DNA of 57,075 nucleotides from Bacteroidetes bacterium HGW-Bacteroidetes-17 (GTDB lineage Bacteria; Bacteroidota; Bacteroidia; Bacteroidales; GCA-2711565), in assembly GCA_002840985.1 (NCBI GenBank), contig PHDM01000028.1:1-57075 (forward strand), given 5' to 3'. The notes under the pieces are model-generated. The model made no database searches and was not told the DNA's origin. It was given only the letters and a program-made list of their open reading frames with translations. Both the position numbers and the translations under genes were made by a program. This document shows positions 17,344-26,880 of this stretch, piece by piece; within the stretch, counting starts at the first letter, position 1, and every line of letters begins with the position of its first letter.

Positions 17344-18429
17344 ATGAATAAAATTGTAAAACAGGGATTAACAGTTGTCATTATTATTGTTATTGCCGGC
17401 ATTATTGTTTACCCAAAGGTAAAGCCACTTTTAACCGCGAAAACAGAAGGTTCTGGAAATGCCATGCGGAATTCAAGTCGACAAGTGCTCAATGTAAGTG
17501 GTTATTTGATAAAACCCCAGCAACTTAGTGAAATTGTTGAATCAACTGGTACCTTGCGCCCAGATGAGGAAGTTGATTTGTCGTTCGAAACTTCCGGGAA
17601 GATTGTAAACATAATGTTTACTGAAGGAACGAGAGTTAAAAAGGGCGATCTACTTGCAAAAATAAATGATAAACCTTTACAGGCACAATTGCAAAAATTA
17701 CAGGCGAACCAGAAACTAGTTGAAGCAAAAGAGTTCAGGCAACGAAGCTTGCTCGATAAAGATGCCATAAGCCAGGAAAGTTACGATCAAATTGTAACTG
17801 AACTCCAAACGATATCGGCTGATATAAATCTTATCAACGCCCGGATTTCTGAAACCGAGCTTCGGGCTCCATTCGACGGAATTATCGGTTTGCGTTATTT
17901 AAGCGAGGGAGCCTATGCAAATTCATCTACAAAAATTGCAAAGCTTATTAAAATTACTCCATTAAAAGTTGAATTTTCAATCCCTGGTAAATATGCACAG
18001 GAAATAAAAATTGGTTATCCCTTGACTTTTACTGTGAATAAAATTGATTATTATGATGCAAATGTATATGCCGTTGATCCCAAGATTGATCTGGAAACCA
18101 GAACACTAGTCCTAAGAGGATTATATCCTAATAAAAATGAAGAACTTAAATCCGGAAACTATGCTGAAATAACATTGCAGATGTCAAAAATCGAGGATGC
18201 AATTTCAATTCCTACTGAAGCTTTAATCCCTGAAATGGATGGTGAAAAAGTATTTGTTTACAGATCGGGGAAGGCAAAATCCATAAAAGTTGATATTGGG
18301 CTCAGAACGGCTTCGGAAATTCAGATCACTAGTGGCCTTAAATTTGGCGATACTTTATTAACAACAGGAATCCTGCAACTAAGAGAAAACCTCCCTATAG
18401 TTCTGGATACACTCTTGAATAAAAATTAA
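17344..18429 (+). CDS. RND efflux periplasmic adaptor (membrane fusion protein)
   Basis: 361 residues. An N-terminal hydrophobic anchor (about 8-27) is followed by a barrel-sandwich hybrid split by a short alpha-hairpin (LEKLQANQKLVEAKEF and LDKDAISQESYDQIVTEL region). The lipoyl half-motifs are GKIVNIMFTEGTRVKKGDLL and ELRAPFDGIIGLRYLSEGAY, and a beta-barrel and membrane-proximal domain follow. This is the HlyD/AcrA-type adaptor bridging the pump at 18434 and the channel at 21462. There is no lipobox. It is the first gene of a compact three-gene operon, with a 4-nt gap to the pump. Confidence 0.92.
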   Translation: MNKIVKQGLTVVIIIVIAGIIVYPKVKPLLTAKTEGSGNAMRNSSRQVLNVSGYLIKPQQLSEIVESTGTLRPDEEVDLSFETSGKIVNIMFTEGTRVKKGDLLAKINDKPLQAQLQKLQANQKLVEAKEFRQRSLLDKDAISQESYDQIVTELQTISADINLINARISETELRAPFDGIIGLRYLSEGAYANSSTKIAKLIKITPLKVEFSIPGKYAQEIKIGYPLTFTVNKIDYYDANVYAVDPKIDLETRTLVLRGLYPNKNEELKSGNYAEITLQMSKIEDAISIPTEALIPEMDGEKVFVYRSGKAKSIKVDIGLRTASEIQITSGLKFGDTLLTTGILQLRENLPIVLDTLLNKN

Positions 18430-18433
18430 AACT

Positions 18434-21400
18434 ATGAGTCTTTCATCAGTCAGTATACAAAGACCCGTTCTAGCAACGGTAATGGCGTTGGTAATTTTAC
18501 TGTTCGGATTTGTAGGTTTGACCTATTTGGGTGTTCGTGAATTCCCAAGTGTCGATCCGGCGATTATATCGGTAAGTACCTCATACCCTGGAGCAAATTC
18601 GGATGTTATCGAAACCCAGATTACAGAACCACTTGAACAATCAATCAATGGAATACCAGGTGTTCGTTCACTAACCAGTTCAAGTAGTCAAGGGAACAGT
18701 AGAATTACTGTTGAGTTTGAGCTTTCTGTAGACATGGAAACTGCTGCCAACGACGTAAGGGATAAAGTTTCTCAAGCCGCGAGAATGTTACCGCGTGATT
18801 GTGACCCATCTACAGTATCCAAAGCAGATGCAGATTCAAGTCCAATCATGTTTATAACCGTTGGTAGCAAAAAGAGATCACTTCTTGAGATTTCAGAAGT
18901 TGCAGAATTAACCCTGAAAGAACAACTTCAAACCATATCCGGAGTTTCCAGTGTAATGGTTTGGGGCCAGAAAAGATATGCCATGCGATTATGGCTCGAT
19001 CCTGTTAAACTTGCCGGGTATAAACTCACCCCTCTGGATGTGAGAAATGCAATCAATCGTGAAAATGTCGAATTACCTTCTGGGTCCATTGAAGGTGATA
19101 ATACGCAGTTGACCATAAGAACACTTGGGTTGATGACTACCCCCAAGGAATTTAACGATTTGATTATTAAACAATCAGGGGATCAGATTGTTCGTTTTCA
19201 GGATATTGGCCGAGCAGAATTAGGTCCTGAGGATTTAAGAGGAATCCTTAAACGGGATGGCATTCCGATGGTTGGTTGTGCCATTGTTCCTCAACCGGGT
19301 TCTAACCATATCGATATTGTTGATGAAGTATATCGTCGACTCGACTATATTAAAAAGGATTTAGCTGAAGATGTTGAAGTAAAAATCGGATTTGATAATA
19401 CCCAATACATTCGTTCCTCAATAAAAGAGGTAAAAGATACCATTTATATCGCTTTCTTTCTGGTTGTTATAATTATTTATTTCTTTTTGCGAAGCTGGCG
19501 TGCAACCTTAATCCCAATTTTAGTAATTCCCGTTTCATTGATTGGTTCTTTCTTCATCATGTACCTTGCAGGATTTTCTATCAATGTCTTAACGTTACTC
19601 GCGATTGTACTTGCCATTGGTATTGTGGTTGATGACGCTATTGTCGTAATGGAAAACATCTACGTAAAAGTTGAACAAGGGATGAGTCCGTTAGAAGCAG
19701 CTTTATCGGGTTCAAAGGAAATCTATTTCGCGATTATTGCCACGACAATTACATTAATTTCGGTATTTTTCCCTATCGTTTTTCTTGAGGGATTAACAGG
19801 TCGGCTTTTCCGCGAGTTTAGTATTGTTATGGCAGGTGCCGTTGGAATTTCGGCCTTCCTTGCATTATCTCTTACCCCAATGGTGGCAAGTAAGCTGTTA
19901 AAGCGCCAGACTGAACATAGCTGGTTTTTTAGAAAGACAGAACATTTCTTTGATAATCTGAATGCCGGATACAAAAAAAGCCTGAACAAATTTCTGGAAA
20001 GACGTTGGATTTCGTTCTTCATTGTAGCTGCTTCCTTTGGTCTGATTATTTTACTTTGGAAGGTTATTCCGGCTGAAATGGCTCCGCTTGAGGACCGTTC
20101 GCAACTTTCAGTAAGTACTTCCGCGTTTGAAGGTGCGACATATGAATTCATGCTAGCATATACCGATGATATTGAGAAAGCAGTTATTGAGGAGGTTCCT
20201 GAGTTAGATGGAATTACCAATATGATAAGAGGAGGTGGTTCGGGGAATATTACGGTGATGTTGCCAAAACCGGATCAAAGAGAACGTACCCAGCAAAAAA
20301 TAGCAGATGATTTAGCTGAGGTACTCAGGACAAAAACCAAAGCGAGAGCCTTTGTCAATCAACAATCTACTTTTGGTGGAAGACGTTCCGGACGACCTAT
20401 TCAGTACGTTCTTCAGGCAACATCAATTGAAAAGCTGAGAGATATCATTCCTCCATTTATGGCTAAAGTAATGGATAATCCAACTTTCCAGCAAGGGGAT
20501 GTTAATCTCAAGTTTACCAAGCCTGAATTGAGGATACATATCAATCGTGAAAAAGCAACATCCTTGGGCGTTTCTACTCAAAATATTGGTCAAACACTTC
20601 AATTGGCACTCAGTGGTCAACGGTTCGGTTATTTCTTCATGAATGGGAAACAATATCAGATATTGGGCGAACTTGCGCGAAATGACCGTAACAAACCACT
20701 GGATCTGCAATCTTTGTATGTTCGAAATAATAATGGGGATATGATCCAGTTTGATAACCTTGTTACTTTTACTGAAGAAACAGCCCCTCCTCAGCTCTAT
20801 CGTTATAATCGATTTGTAGCAGCAACGATTTCAACAGGTTTGGCTAAAGGAAAAACCATTAGTGAGGGTCTGGAAGAAATGGATAAAATTGCTGCTGAAG
20901 TGCTTGATGATACTTTCAGGACCGCTCTGGCCGGAGATTCGAAAGATTTTAGAGAGAGTTCGTCAAGTTTGATGTTTGCTTTCGTACTTGCGTTAATCTT
21001 AATATTCCTGGTTCTTGCTGCACAATTTGAAAGTTTTAAAGATCCACTAATTGTGATGATGACTGTACCATTAGCACTAACAGGTGCCTTGATTTTTATG
21101 TGGTACTTCAATATAACCATGAATATTTTTAGCCAGATTGGAATCATCATGTTGATCGGACTTGTTTCGAAAAATGGTATTCTAATCGTTGAATTTGCCA
21201 ACCAACGAAAGCGGTCAGGAATGTCAAAGATGGAAGCAATCAAATTTGCTTCTGCCTCTCGTTTCAGGCCTATTTTGATGACAAGTATGGCAACAATACT
21301 GGGAATTGCTCCTTTGGTCCTTGGATTAGGTGAAGGGGCTCAAAGTCGTGTTGCAATTGGAACCGCTGTAATTGGTGGGTTATTAATATCTACCTTTTTA

Positions 21401-21481
21401 ACACTATATATAGTCCCGGCTATTTACACATTTATTTCTAGTGAAACAAAAAAGTCTGAAAATGAGGTTCATTTATCTTAG
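18434..21481 (+). CDS. RND efflux inner-membrane transporter (AcrB/MexF-type)
   Basis: 1015 residues, the usual length of HAE1-type RND pumps. TM1 is at about 10-30. A large periplasmic porter domain follows, then the central TM bundle. TM4 contains GIVVDDAIVVMEN, with the paired Asp residues used for proton relay. The second half repeats the layout (ILIFLVLAAQFESFKDPLIVM, GLVSKNGILIVEFANQ). It exports hydrophobic or amphiphilic compounds by proton antiport together with the adaptor and the TolC-like protein. The exact substrate cannot be told. Its end overlaps the channel gene by 20 bp. Confidence 0.95.
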   Translation: MSLSSVSIQRPVLATVMALVILLFGFVGLTYLGVREFPSVDPAIISVSTSYPGANSDVIETQITEPLEQSINGIPGVRSLTSSSSQGNSRITVEFELSVDMETAANDVRDKVSQAARMLPRDCDPSTVSKADADSSPIMFITVGSKKRSLLEISEVAELTLKEQLQTISGVSSVMVWGQKRYAMRLWLDPVKLAGYKLTPLDVRNAINRENVELPSGSIEGDNTQLTIRTLGLMTTPKEFNDLIIKQSGDQIVRFQDIGRAELGPEDLRGILKRDGIPMVGCAIVPQPGSNHIDIVDEVYRRLDYIKKDLAEDVEVKIGFDNTQYIRSSIKEVKDTIYIAFFLVVIIIYFFLRSWRATLIPILVIPVSLIGSFFIMYLAGFSINVLTLLAIVLAIGIVVDDAIVVMENIYVKVEQGMSPLEAALSGSKEIYFAIIATTITLISVFFPIVFLEGLTGRLFREFSIVMAGAVGISAFLALSLTPMVASKLLKRQTEHSWFFRKTEHFFDNLNAGYKKSLNKFLERRWISFFIVAASFGLIILLWKVIPAEMAPLEDRSQLSVSTSAFEGATYEFMLAYTDDIEKAVIEEVPELDGITNMIRGGGSGNITVMLPKPDQRERTQQKIADDLAEVLRTKTKARAFVNQQSTFGGRRSGRPIQYVLQATSIEKLRDIIPPFMAKVMDNPTFQQGDVNLKFTKPELRIHINREKATSLGVSTQNIGQTLQLALSGQRFGYFFMNGKQYQILGELARNDRNKPLDLQSLYVRNNNGDMIQFDNLVTFTEETAPPQLYRYNRFVAATISTGLAKGKTISEGLEEMDKIAAEVLDDTFRTALAGDSKDFRESSSSLMFAFVLALILIFLVLAAQFESFKDPLIVMMTVPLALTGALIFMWYFNITMNIFSQIGIIMLIGLVSKNGILIVEFANQRKRSGMSKMEAIKFASASRFRPILMTSMATILGIAPLVLGLGEGAQSRVAIGTAVIGGLLISTFLTLYIVPAIYTFISSETKKSENEVHLS

Positions 21482-22778
21482 TTTAATCATAATAACATCC
21501 TTATCTTCAATTAAGGCCCAAACTGTCTATGGGCTTAAAGATTGCATTGGGATAGGGTTAGAAAGAAATTTTTCTCTTCGTGTTGCCCGTAACAGTGAAT
21601 CGATAACAAAGAATAATTACACAAAAGGGAATGCAGGGTATTTGCCTAGCCTAGATCTTAGCAGTAGATACAGCGGGACTCTCAATAACACGACTCAAAA
21701 TTTGGTTGATGGTAGCCAAACCAAAACAAATGGTGTAAATAATACTACTGCCAATGCTGCATTAGCTTTGGGTTGGACTATTTTCGATGGGTTTAGTGTT
21801 CAAACTACTTATAAAAAGCTAGGTGAATTGGAACAACTTGGAGCGTTAAATACCCAAATGTCGGCAGAAAACTTGATTGCTAATATCATTTCGGGATATT
21901 ATAATTATATCCAACAGGTTCAGATGCTAAACAATATGAAGTACGCGATGGAACTTTCAAAAGAACGTTTAAGGATTGATGAGGAAAGATACCTACTGGG
22001 TTCTAGTTCAAAACTACAGGTTTTACAATCGCGTGTGTATTTAAATGCCGACAGTTCAAAACTTTCTAAACAATTTGAGGTAGTTAGAACAGCTCAAATT
22101 GGCTTAAACGAACTCATGGCCGTTGAGGATTTAGGAACTGAATTTATAACAAAAGATGCCACTATTGATGTAATCGAACAGTTTATCTACGAAAAGTTAT
22201 TAGAAGAAACCCTGATGCGCAATACCAGTCTTTTAATTGCATCGAAAAATAAGGTAGTTTCTGAATATGATTATAAATTGATAGAATCAAGGTCTTATCC
22301 ATATCTGAGTTTATCATCCGGATATAGTTATAATCTGAATACTTATTCAAATAGTACGAATAAAAATCAAATAACCAATGGTATGAACTATGGTTTGACA
22401 CTTGGGATGAATTTGTTTGATGGATTTAATCAGAGAAGAAGCCTCAATAACTCTTCGATTGAAATACAAAATAAAGAATTGAAATATGCAGAAGTTGAGC
22501 AGGGTGTCAAAGCCGATCTGATTAGCATTTATAATGCGTATACCAATAATCTGAGGCTTATAAATTTAGAAGAGCAAAACGTTCAAACCGCTACCGAGAA
22601 TCTTGATATTGCATTGGAAAGTTATAAGCTTGGAAGTCTTTCAGGACTAGAACTTCGTGAGGTACAGAAGAGCCTTCTCGATGCTAAGGACAGATTGTTT
22701 TCTATCCATTATCAAGCAAAACTTGCCGAGATTTCATTACAACTTATTTCCGGTAATATTATGGCTTATTACGAATAG
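21462..22778 (+). CDS. TolC-like outer-membrane efflux channel
   Basis: 438 residues from ATG 21462; an in-frame ATG at 21441 lies deep inside the pump gene and would spoil the signal peptide MRFIYLSLIIITSLSSIKAQ. It contains two repeated outer-membrane-efflux-protein units made of long helices and short strands. Characteristic stretches are LGWTIFDGFSVQTTYKKL and LGMNLFDGFNQRRSLNN. It completes the tripartite pump. The start overlaps the pump stop by 20 bp, indicating translational coupling. The operon ends at the hairpin 22792-22839. Confidence 0.92.
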   Translation: MRFIYLSLIIITSLSSIKAQTVYGLKDCIGIGLERNFSLRVARNSESITKNNYTKGNAGYLPSLDLSSRYSGTLNNTTQNLVDGSQTKTNGVNNTTANAALALGWTIFDGFSVQTTYKKLGELEQLGALNTQMSAENLIANIISGYYNYIQQVQMLNNMKYAMELSKERLRIDEERYLLGSSSKLQVLQSRVYLNADSSKLSKQFEVVRTAQIGLNELMAVEDLGTEFITKDATIDVIEQFIYEKLLEETLMRNTSLLIASKNKVVSEYDYKLIESRSYPYLSLSSGYSYNLNTYSNSTNKNQITNGMNYGLTLGMNLFDGFNQRRSLNNSSIEIQNKELKYAEVEQGVKADLISIYNAYTNNLRLINLEEQNVQTATENLDIALESYKLGSLSGLELREVQKSLLDAKDRLFSIHYQAKLAEISLQLISGNIMAYYE

Positions 22779-22791
22779 GTTAGTTTACCTT

Positions 22792-22839
22792 AAGAAAAGG
22801 GACGCCATCCGCCTATTGGCGGTTGGCGTCCCTTTTCTT
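22792..22839. terminator. Bidirectional terminator between RND operon and hydrolase
   Basis: Two 22-base arms (22792-22813 and 22818-22839) pair with a single mismatch around a TATT loop. They have A-rich and T-rich ends on either side. It lies between the convergent RND and hydrolase operons. A further inverted repeat CAGTTC/GAACTG (22877-22899) in the 95-bp remainder resembles a dispersed repeat. Confidence 0.8.
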
Positions 22840-22934
22840 TTCTGAGTATCGAGCTAGATGAGAGGCATCATGGGACAGTTCTCGACAGGCTCGAACTGAC
22901 CAATCATCAAGTATAGAAAGAATGACCCCTAAGT

Positions 22935-25508
22935 TTAGATCCCTTTCCGAAACCCTATTTCATCTAAAATGATGACTGCTTTTGAGGTTTTATTGAAAAT
23001 GAATTTGATCTGTTCCAAATTTTCAACTGAAAACTCCGGATTCTTTAATTTAAATAAATCCATTGGAATGCTAACCGTTTGCAAAACCGGTTCGCTGGAT
23101 TTACCAAAATCTGTTTCTAATTTCTTATATCTGGTATAGATAACTTCCAGTGGAGGCATGATTGAAATAATTTCGGAAACCGGAATAGATGAAATATGTC
23201 CCTCTGCATCTTTTAACTCAATTGTGAAATCGACCGGAATTTTAAGCTTGTCTTTTTCATCGTCTTTCTTTTTATCCTTTTTCTTGTCGCTTTTCTCATC
23301 CTTGTTTTTGTTCACATTTTTATTCTTGTCCTGATTCTCATTGGTGTTCTCATTCTCCTTTTCAGCTTTATCACTGTTGTTATCATCATTGAACGACCAG
23401 TTTTCTTTTTCTTCGGCTGTATCTAAGCTATCATGCTTAGGTACTTTTTCATCAAGCTGGGCAACAGAAAATACCATACTTAAATCCTGACTTTTCAATA
23501 TTTCAAGTTGCTCAGGATCGGGCATTTTAAAAGTGTAAGAAGGATAGGTTTTAACTAAAGTACAGGTGTCAATTTCCTGAATAGTATCAACCTTGCTAAT
23601 CATTTCAGTGCTGTCCGGCGATATCGAATCTTTTTTGATTTCAGGGTTTTCCCAGCCCAGATAAACAGCTTTATTTAAACGCAATCCGGTTCCCTGTCTA
23701 AACCCAAAGTCCTCTTCTCTCCATATTCTTAATTCCTCACCGATGAGTTTTCCACCATCAATAGTGCTTGTGGTTACGTCAATATCCTCTTCAAAATCTA
23801 CCAGAATATTAGTTTCTGAATCCTCGAAACGATTGATGTATAGGGTTTCGGGCAGCCATTTTTCGGCATAGCGGTAATCTTTAAAAATTGGGAGGTACGA
23901 CTGATTTCCTTTTAAGGTCATTTCCAGAAAGGCCCCCATGTAAACCTTGGCGATTTGCCTCTGCTCTTCACCTTTCAATAAGGCTTTCGTATTTAGCAGC
24001 AATGCGCCGGGCATACCGCTGTCATGGTTTCCCCAAACGGTATTGAATTGTCCGTGATTGGCTCTATAGATGTAGATCGAAGTTTTGAATTTATATGCTC
24101 CATCGTCAAACTTAATCCTTTTAAATTGCTTGTCGCCTGAGAAGGAAGAAACATCCGAATCATGTGAACCATGAAGCAATAAATAATTGATATTTTTTAA
24201 TGGAGTTGGTTGATCAGATGGTTTGTACTGCCCATCAACAGGAGCAATGGCAATAATGGATTTAATGTTAAAATTGAAATCGAATTTAACCTTCGCGTCA
24301 TCCGGATAATGGGATAAATTATTAAATGATGCTGCAATTGCAACCGCTTCTCCACCTCTCGAATGCCCGATCAATGAAATATTATCCATATCCACTTTTC
24401 CATAGAAAGGATTTTCGGGATTTTTTTCCCATGCTCTCCAAACCGATAAATGCTTCAACAGAACCCAACCCCTGCCATCACTTTCGGTTTTATAGTTTTG
24501 GGTCCAGTCACCGTTCAAAAAGTTTTCATCTACGGAAACAACAATAAACCCCCTGCTTGCTAAAAACTCACCTAAATAGGCATAACCGGGATCAGAATAT
24601 TCACGCATGCTGTGATTTCCATGAACAATTAAAACCAATGGGAATTTACCTTCTCCTTCAGGATACCAAACCCGACCATTGATGGGAAACTTGGTTCGGT
24701 TGAACCCCCAGTATTTCAACCTAAGTTTATTAAAACGACCACTCAGTTTATTTACAAATGGTTTTGCGTTTACACTTTCCGTAATGATATGGGCATCCTT
24801 CCCGAAAATATCCCGCCTATCTTTTCCACTTCCATAACTGGTAGTTTTTACCACATATTCTCCAATGATGGATGGATCTGGGACATCTTCTAATGCCAAT
24901 GGTTGATATTCGTATTTGTCAACTTTTATCAGGCCTTTTTCGGTTCCTGTTTTTCCAAGCCAAATAATGAAAACAACAATGCTTGCCACAGAAATAAGAA
25001 AAGCAAGAAGGACAAACACTTTGCTTAGGATCTTGGTATTTTTAAAACCACCAAAGAAAAATGCATAAATTGAACCTCCTAAAAGGGCAAAAGCTAAATA
25101 AACCCAGGCTATAAATGGAAGTGCGTTCTTTGAAGATTCAGAAAAAAGTATCAAGGTAATCAATCCTGCGATAAATAAACCACCATATTTTATTGGTATT
25201 TTCGATACAATTCTTAAAACGAACCTGGTACCTAAAGTCAATAGTGCCAGACAAAGCGCAGCAATTACAATTCCGATGGTAATGTCAAAAAGAATTCCTT
25301 CACCCGATCTAAGGGTGATCGCAGCCAAATATCCCAGATAAACAATAATTGCAAAAAATATGGACACGATTGCACCCTTTTGCGTATTCACTGATGGTCC
25401 GTTCTTGACCAGCCATTTTTGAAATTTTGTAAAAATTCGTTTAATAAAACTCCAAAATTTCTTAGCTATTTTCTTGATTTTTTTAAAAAGTTTACGAAGG
25501 CTTTGCAT
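22935..25508 (-). CDS. Membrane-anchored alpha/beta hydrolase (chlorophyllase/PETase-like fold)
   Basis: 857 residues. The N-terminus is basic (about 1-40) and followed by about five TM helices (about 45-205). A large extracytoplasmic alpha/beta-hydrolase domain follows (about 270-560). It shows an oxyanion-type LIVHGNHSMR, nucleophile elbow GHSRGGEAV (Ser near residue 385), IAPVDGQY, and a late HGSHDSD with a candidate Asp/His. The C-terminal part (about 570-857) contains a K/N/D/E low-complexity linker (about 715-750) and a beta-rich end. The substrate is unknown; a secreted ester or lipid hydrolase is plausible. It starts 35 nt after the HK3 stop on the same strand, so it is probably the third gene of the RR3-HK3 operon. 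Confidence 0.75.
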   Translation of the reverse strand: MQSLRKLFKKIKKIAKKFWSFIKRIFTKFQKWLVKNGPSVNTQKGAIVSIFFAIIVYLGYLAAITLRSGEGILFDITIGIVIAALCLALLTLGTRFVLRIVSKIPIKYGGLFIAGLITLILFSESSKNALPFIAWVYLAFALLGGSIYAFFFGGFKNTKILSKVFVLLAFLISVASIVVFIIWLGKTGTEKGLIKVDKYEYQPLALEDVPDPSIIGEYVVKTTSYGSGKDRRDIFGKDAHIITESVNAKPFVNKLSGRFNKLRLKYWGFNRTKFPINGRVWYPEGEGKFPLVLIVHGNHSMREYSDPGYAYLGEFLASRGFIVVSVDENFLNGDWTQNYKTESDGRGWVLLKHLSVWRAWEKNPENPFYGKVDMDNISLIGHSRGGEAVAIAASFNNLSHYPDDAKVKFDFNFNIKSIIAIAPVDGQYKPSDQPTPLKNINYLLLHGSHDSDVSSFSGDKQFKRIKFDDGAYKFKTSIYIYRANHGQFNTVWGNHDSGMPGALLLNTKALLKGEEQRQIAKVYMGAFLEMTLKGNQSYLPIFKDYRYAEKWLPETLYINRFEDSETNILVDFEEDIDVTTSTIDGGKLIGEELRIWREEDFGFRQGTGLRLNKAVYLGWENPEIKKDSISPDSTEMISKVDTIQEIDTCTLVKTYPSYTFKMPDPEQLEILKSQDLSMVFSVAQLDEKVPKHDSLDTAEEKENWSFNDDNNSDKAEKENENTNENQDKNKNVNKNKDEKSDKKKDKKKDDEKDKLKIPVDFTIELKDAEGHISSIPVSEIISIMPPLEVIYTRYKKLETDFGKSSEPVLQTVSIPMDLFKLKNPEFSVENLEQIKFIFNKTSKAVIILDEIGFRKGI

Positions 25509-25542
25509 ATCGAGATTTTTTAATTGCTATAAATTTAACAAT

Positions 25543-26880
25543 TTAGAACTTAAGTGTGAATGTACTGCCAACATCTTTTTTTGATTCGACCGAAATGGTG
25601 CCTTTATGTAAACGCATAATCTGGCGAGAAAGGCTCAACCCAATCCCGCTTCCTTTTTCTTTAGTTGAGAAAAATGGGATAAAAATCTGATCCATGATTT
25701 CATCATCAATTCCTTGTCCGTTATCGGTTACTGTGATGATGGTATTTTGTTCTTTAAGTTTAGCGCTTAAAATAATTTCGGCGGGTTCAGTTTTCGATGT
25801 AAAATATATGGAATTGTTGATCAGGTTAATAAGCACTTGTTCAATAAGTTTTTGATCAGCAATAATTTTCAAATCATTTTCCCCAAAAGCCTTGAATTGT
25901 ATGTTTTTTTGTTTTAATTCTTCTGCAAAAAGAGTTTCCATGGTTTCAAAAAGTTGACTGATTTTTAGTTCTTTAAATTGAGGAGCAGGAATTTGCATCG
26001 ACGAGCGGTAATCTTCTACAAATGATGACAGACCTTTGCTTCTGCTTTGAATAACCTTCAGCCCTTGAAGTAAATCTTTGAAGTTTTCCTTCCCAAATCC
26101 TGAAGATTGGTTCTTGTTTCTTTCAATATTATTGATTAACCCGGAAGAAAGTAAAGTAATAGGACTAACTGAATTTAAAATCTCATGGGTCATTACCCTA
26201 ATCAATCCTTGCCAGGCTTCCATTTCGCCTTGTTCTATTTCATTACGGATATTTTGGATAGACACAAGTATAATGGGTTTTTTATCTATTTTGAAATTTG
26301 TGGCATGAAAAGATAATTGTTTTAAATCGTGGCCAATTTTAAGTTTTATAAGTTCAGGCGTATTTGGCTTAAGCTTTTTTAAAGTTTCATCAAATCCGGA
26401 TTTAATTTTATTTAATGCCTCGATGTTTATAAATACCGGAAGACCTAGCAATTCGTTGGCAGCTTTATTACATAGATGGATATGACCATTTTCGTCAAAG
26501 GCAATAATTCCAACCCCAATGTGCTGGATGGTTGCCTGAAAAAACTGGTATTCGCTTTCTTTTTCGGCTTTAATTTTGCCAAATGCATTTACTACTTCTT
26601 CAAAACTTTGATAAAGTTCGTTAAACGGGCTTTTGGTGTCTTTATTAAACTTAATGGTGCTGTCGTTATATTTGATGGATTGCAGGAATCGGTTCAGTTC
26701 CCGATTCGTTTTCTGAACATACCTGATCAAGAAAATTATTTGAATGAACCAAAGCAGAATTAAGGAATACCTGGTGATGAGCATATATTCCATGGAGTAG
26801 GTCCAGATGAATAAACTGGTATTGAGCCCGATCAAAACAACCTGAAGTATGATCGATAAGTTGAAGCGGTTAAAGATCAT
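25543..26880 (-). CDS. Sensor histidine kinase 3 (PAS, NtrY/NtrB-like)
   Basis: 445 residues. Two TM helices with a minimal loop, a linker, then a PAS-like domain (VGIIAFDENGHIHLCNKAA). The H-box is THEILNSVSPI, with G1 DNGQGID and G2 GSGIGLSLSRQI. The N-box reads NLINNSIYFT, more divergent than the NLIKNSxxAL of the three sister kinases; the core Asn is kept. The ATG overlaps the end of the RR3 reading frame by 11 bp, as in the other pairs, so the ancestral layout is intact even though RR3 is broken. The divergent N-box may reflect relaxed selection after the loss of RR3; that is inference. Confidence 0.88.
   Translation of the reverse strand: MIFNRFNLSIILQVVLIGLNTSLFIWTYSMEYMLITRYSLILLWFIQIIFLIRYVQKTNRELNRFLQSIKYNDSTIKFNKDTKSPFNELYQSFEEVVNAFGKIKAEKESEYQFFQATIQHIGVGIIAFDENGHIHLCNKAANELLGLPVFINIEALNKIKSGFDETLKKLKPNTPELIKLKIGHDLKQLSFHATNFKIDKKPIILVSIQNIRNEIEQGEMEAWQGLIRVMTHEILNSVSPITLLSSGLINNIERNKNQSSGFGKENFKDLLQGLKVIQSRSKGLSSFVEDYRSSMQIPAPQFKELKISQLFETMETLFAEELKQKNIQFKAFGENDLKIIADQKLIEQVLINLINNSIYFTSKTEPAEIILSAKLKEQNTIITVTDNGQGIDDEIMDQIFIPFFSTKEKGSGIGLSLSRQIMRLHKGTISVESKKDVGSTFTLKF

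Noticed and set aside
17344-22778. RND operon as a target of one of the four regulators
   Set aside because: No twin operator and no -24/-12-like element in the 415-bp upstream region; a TAnnTTTG promoter explains it.
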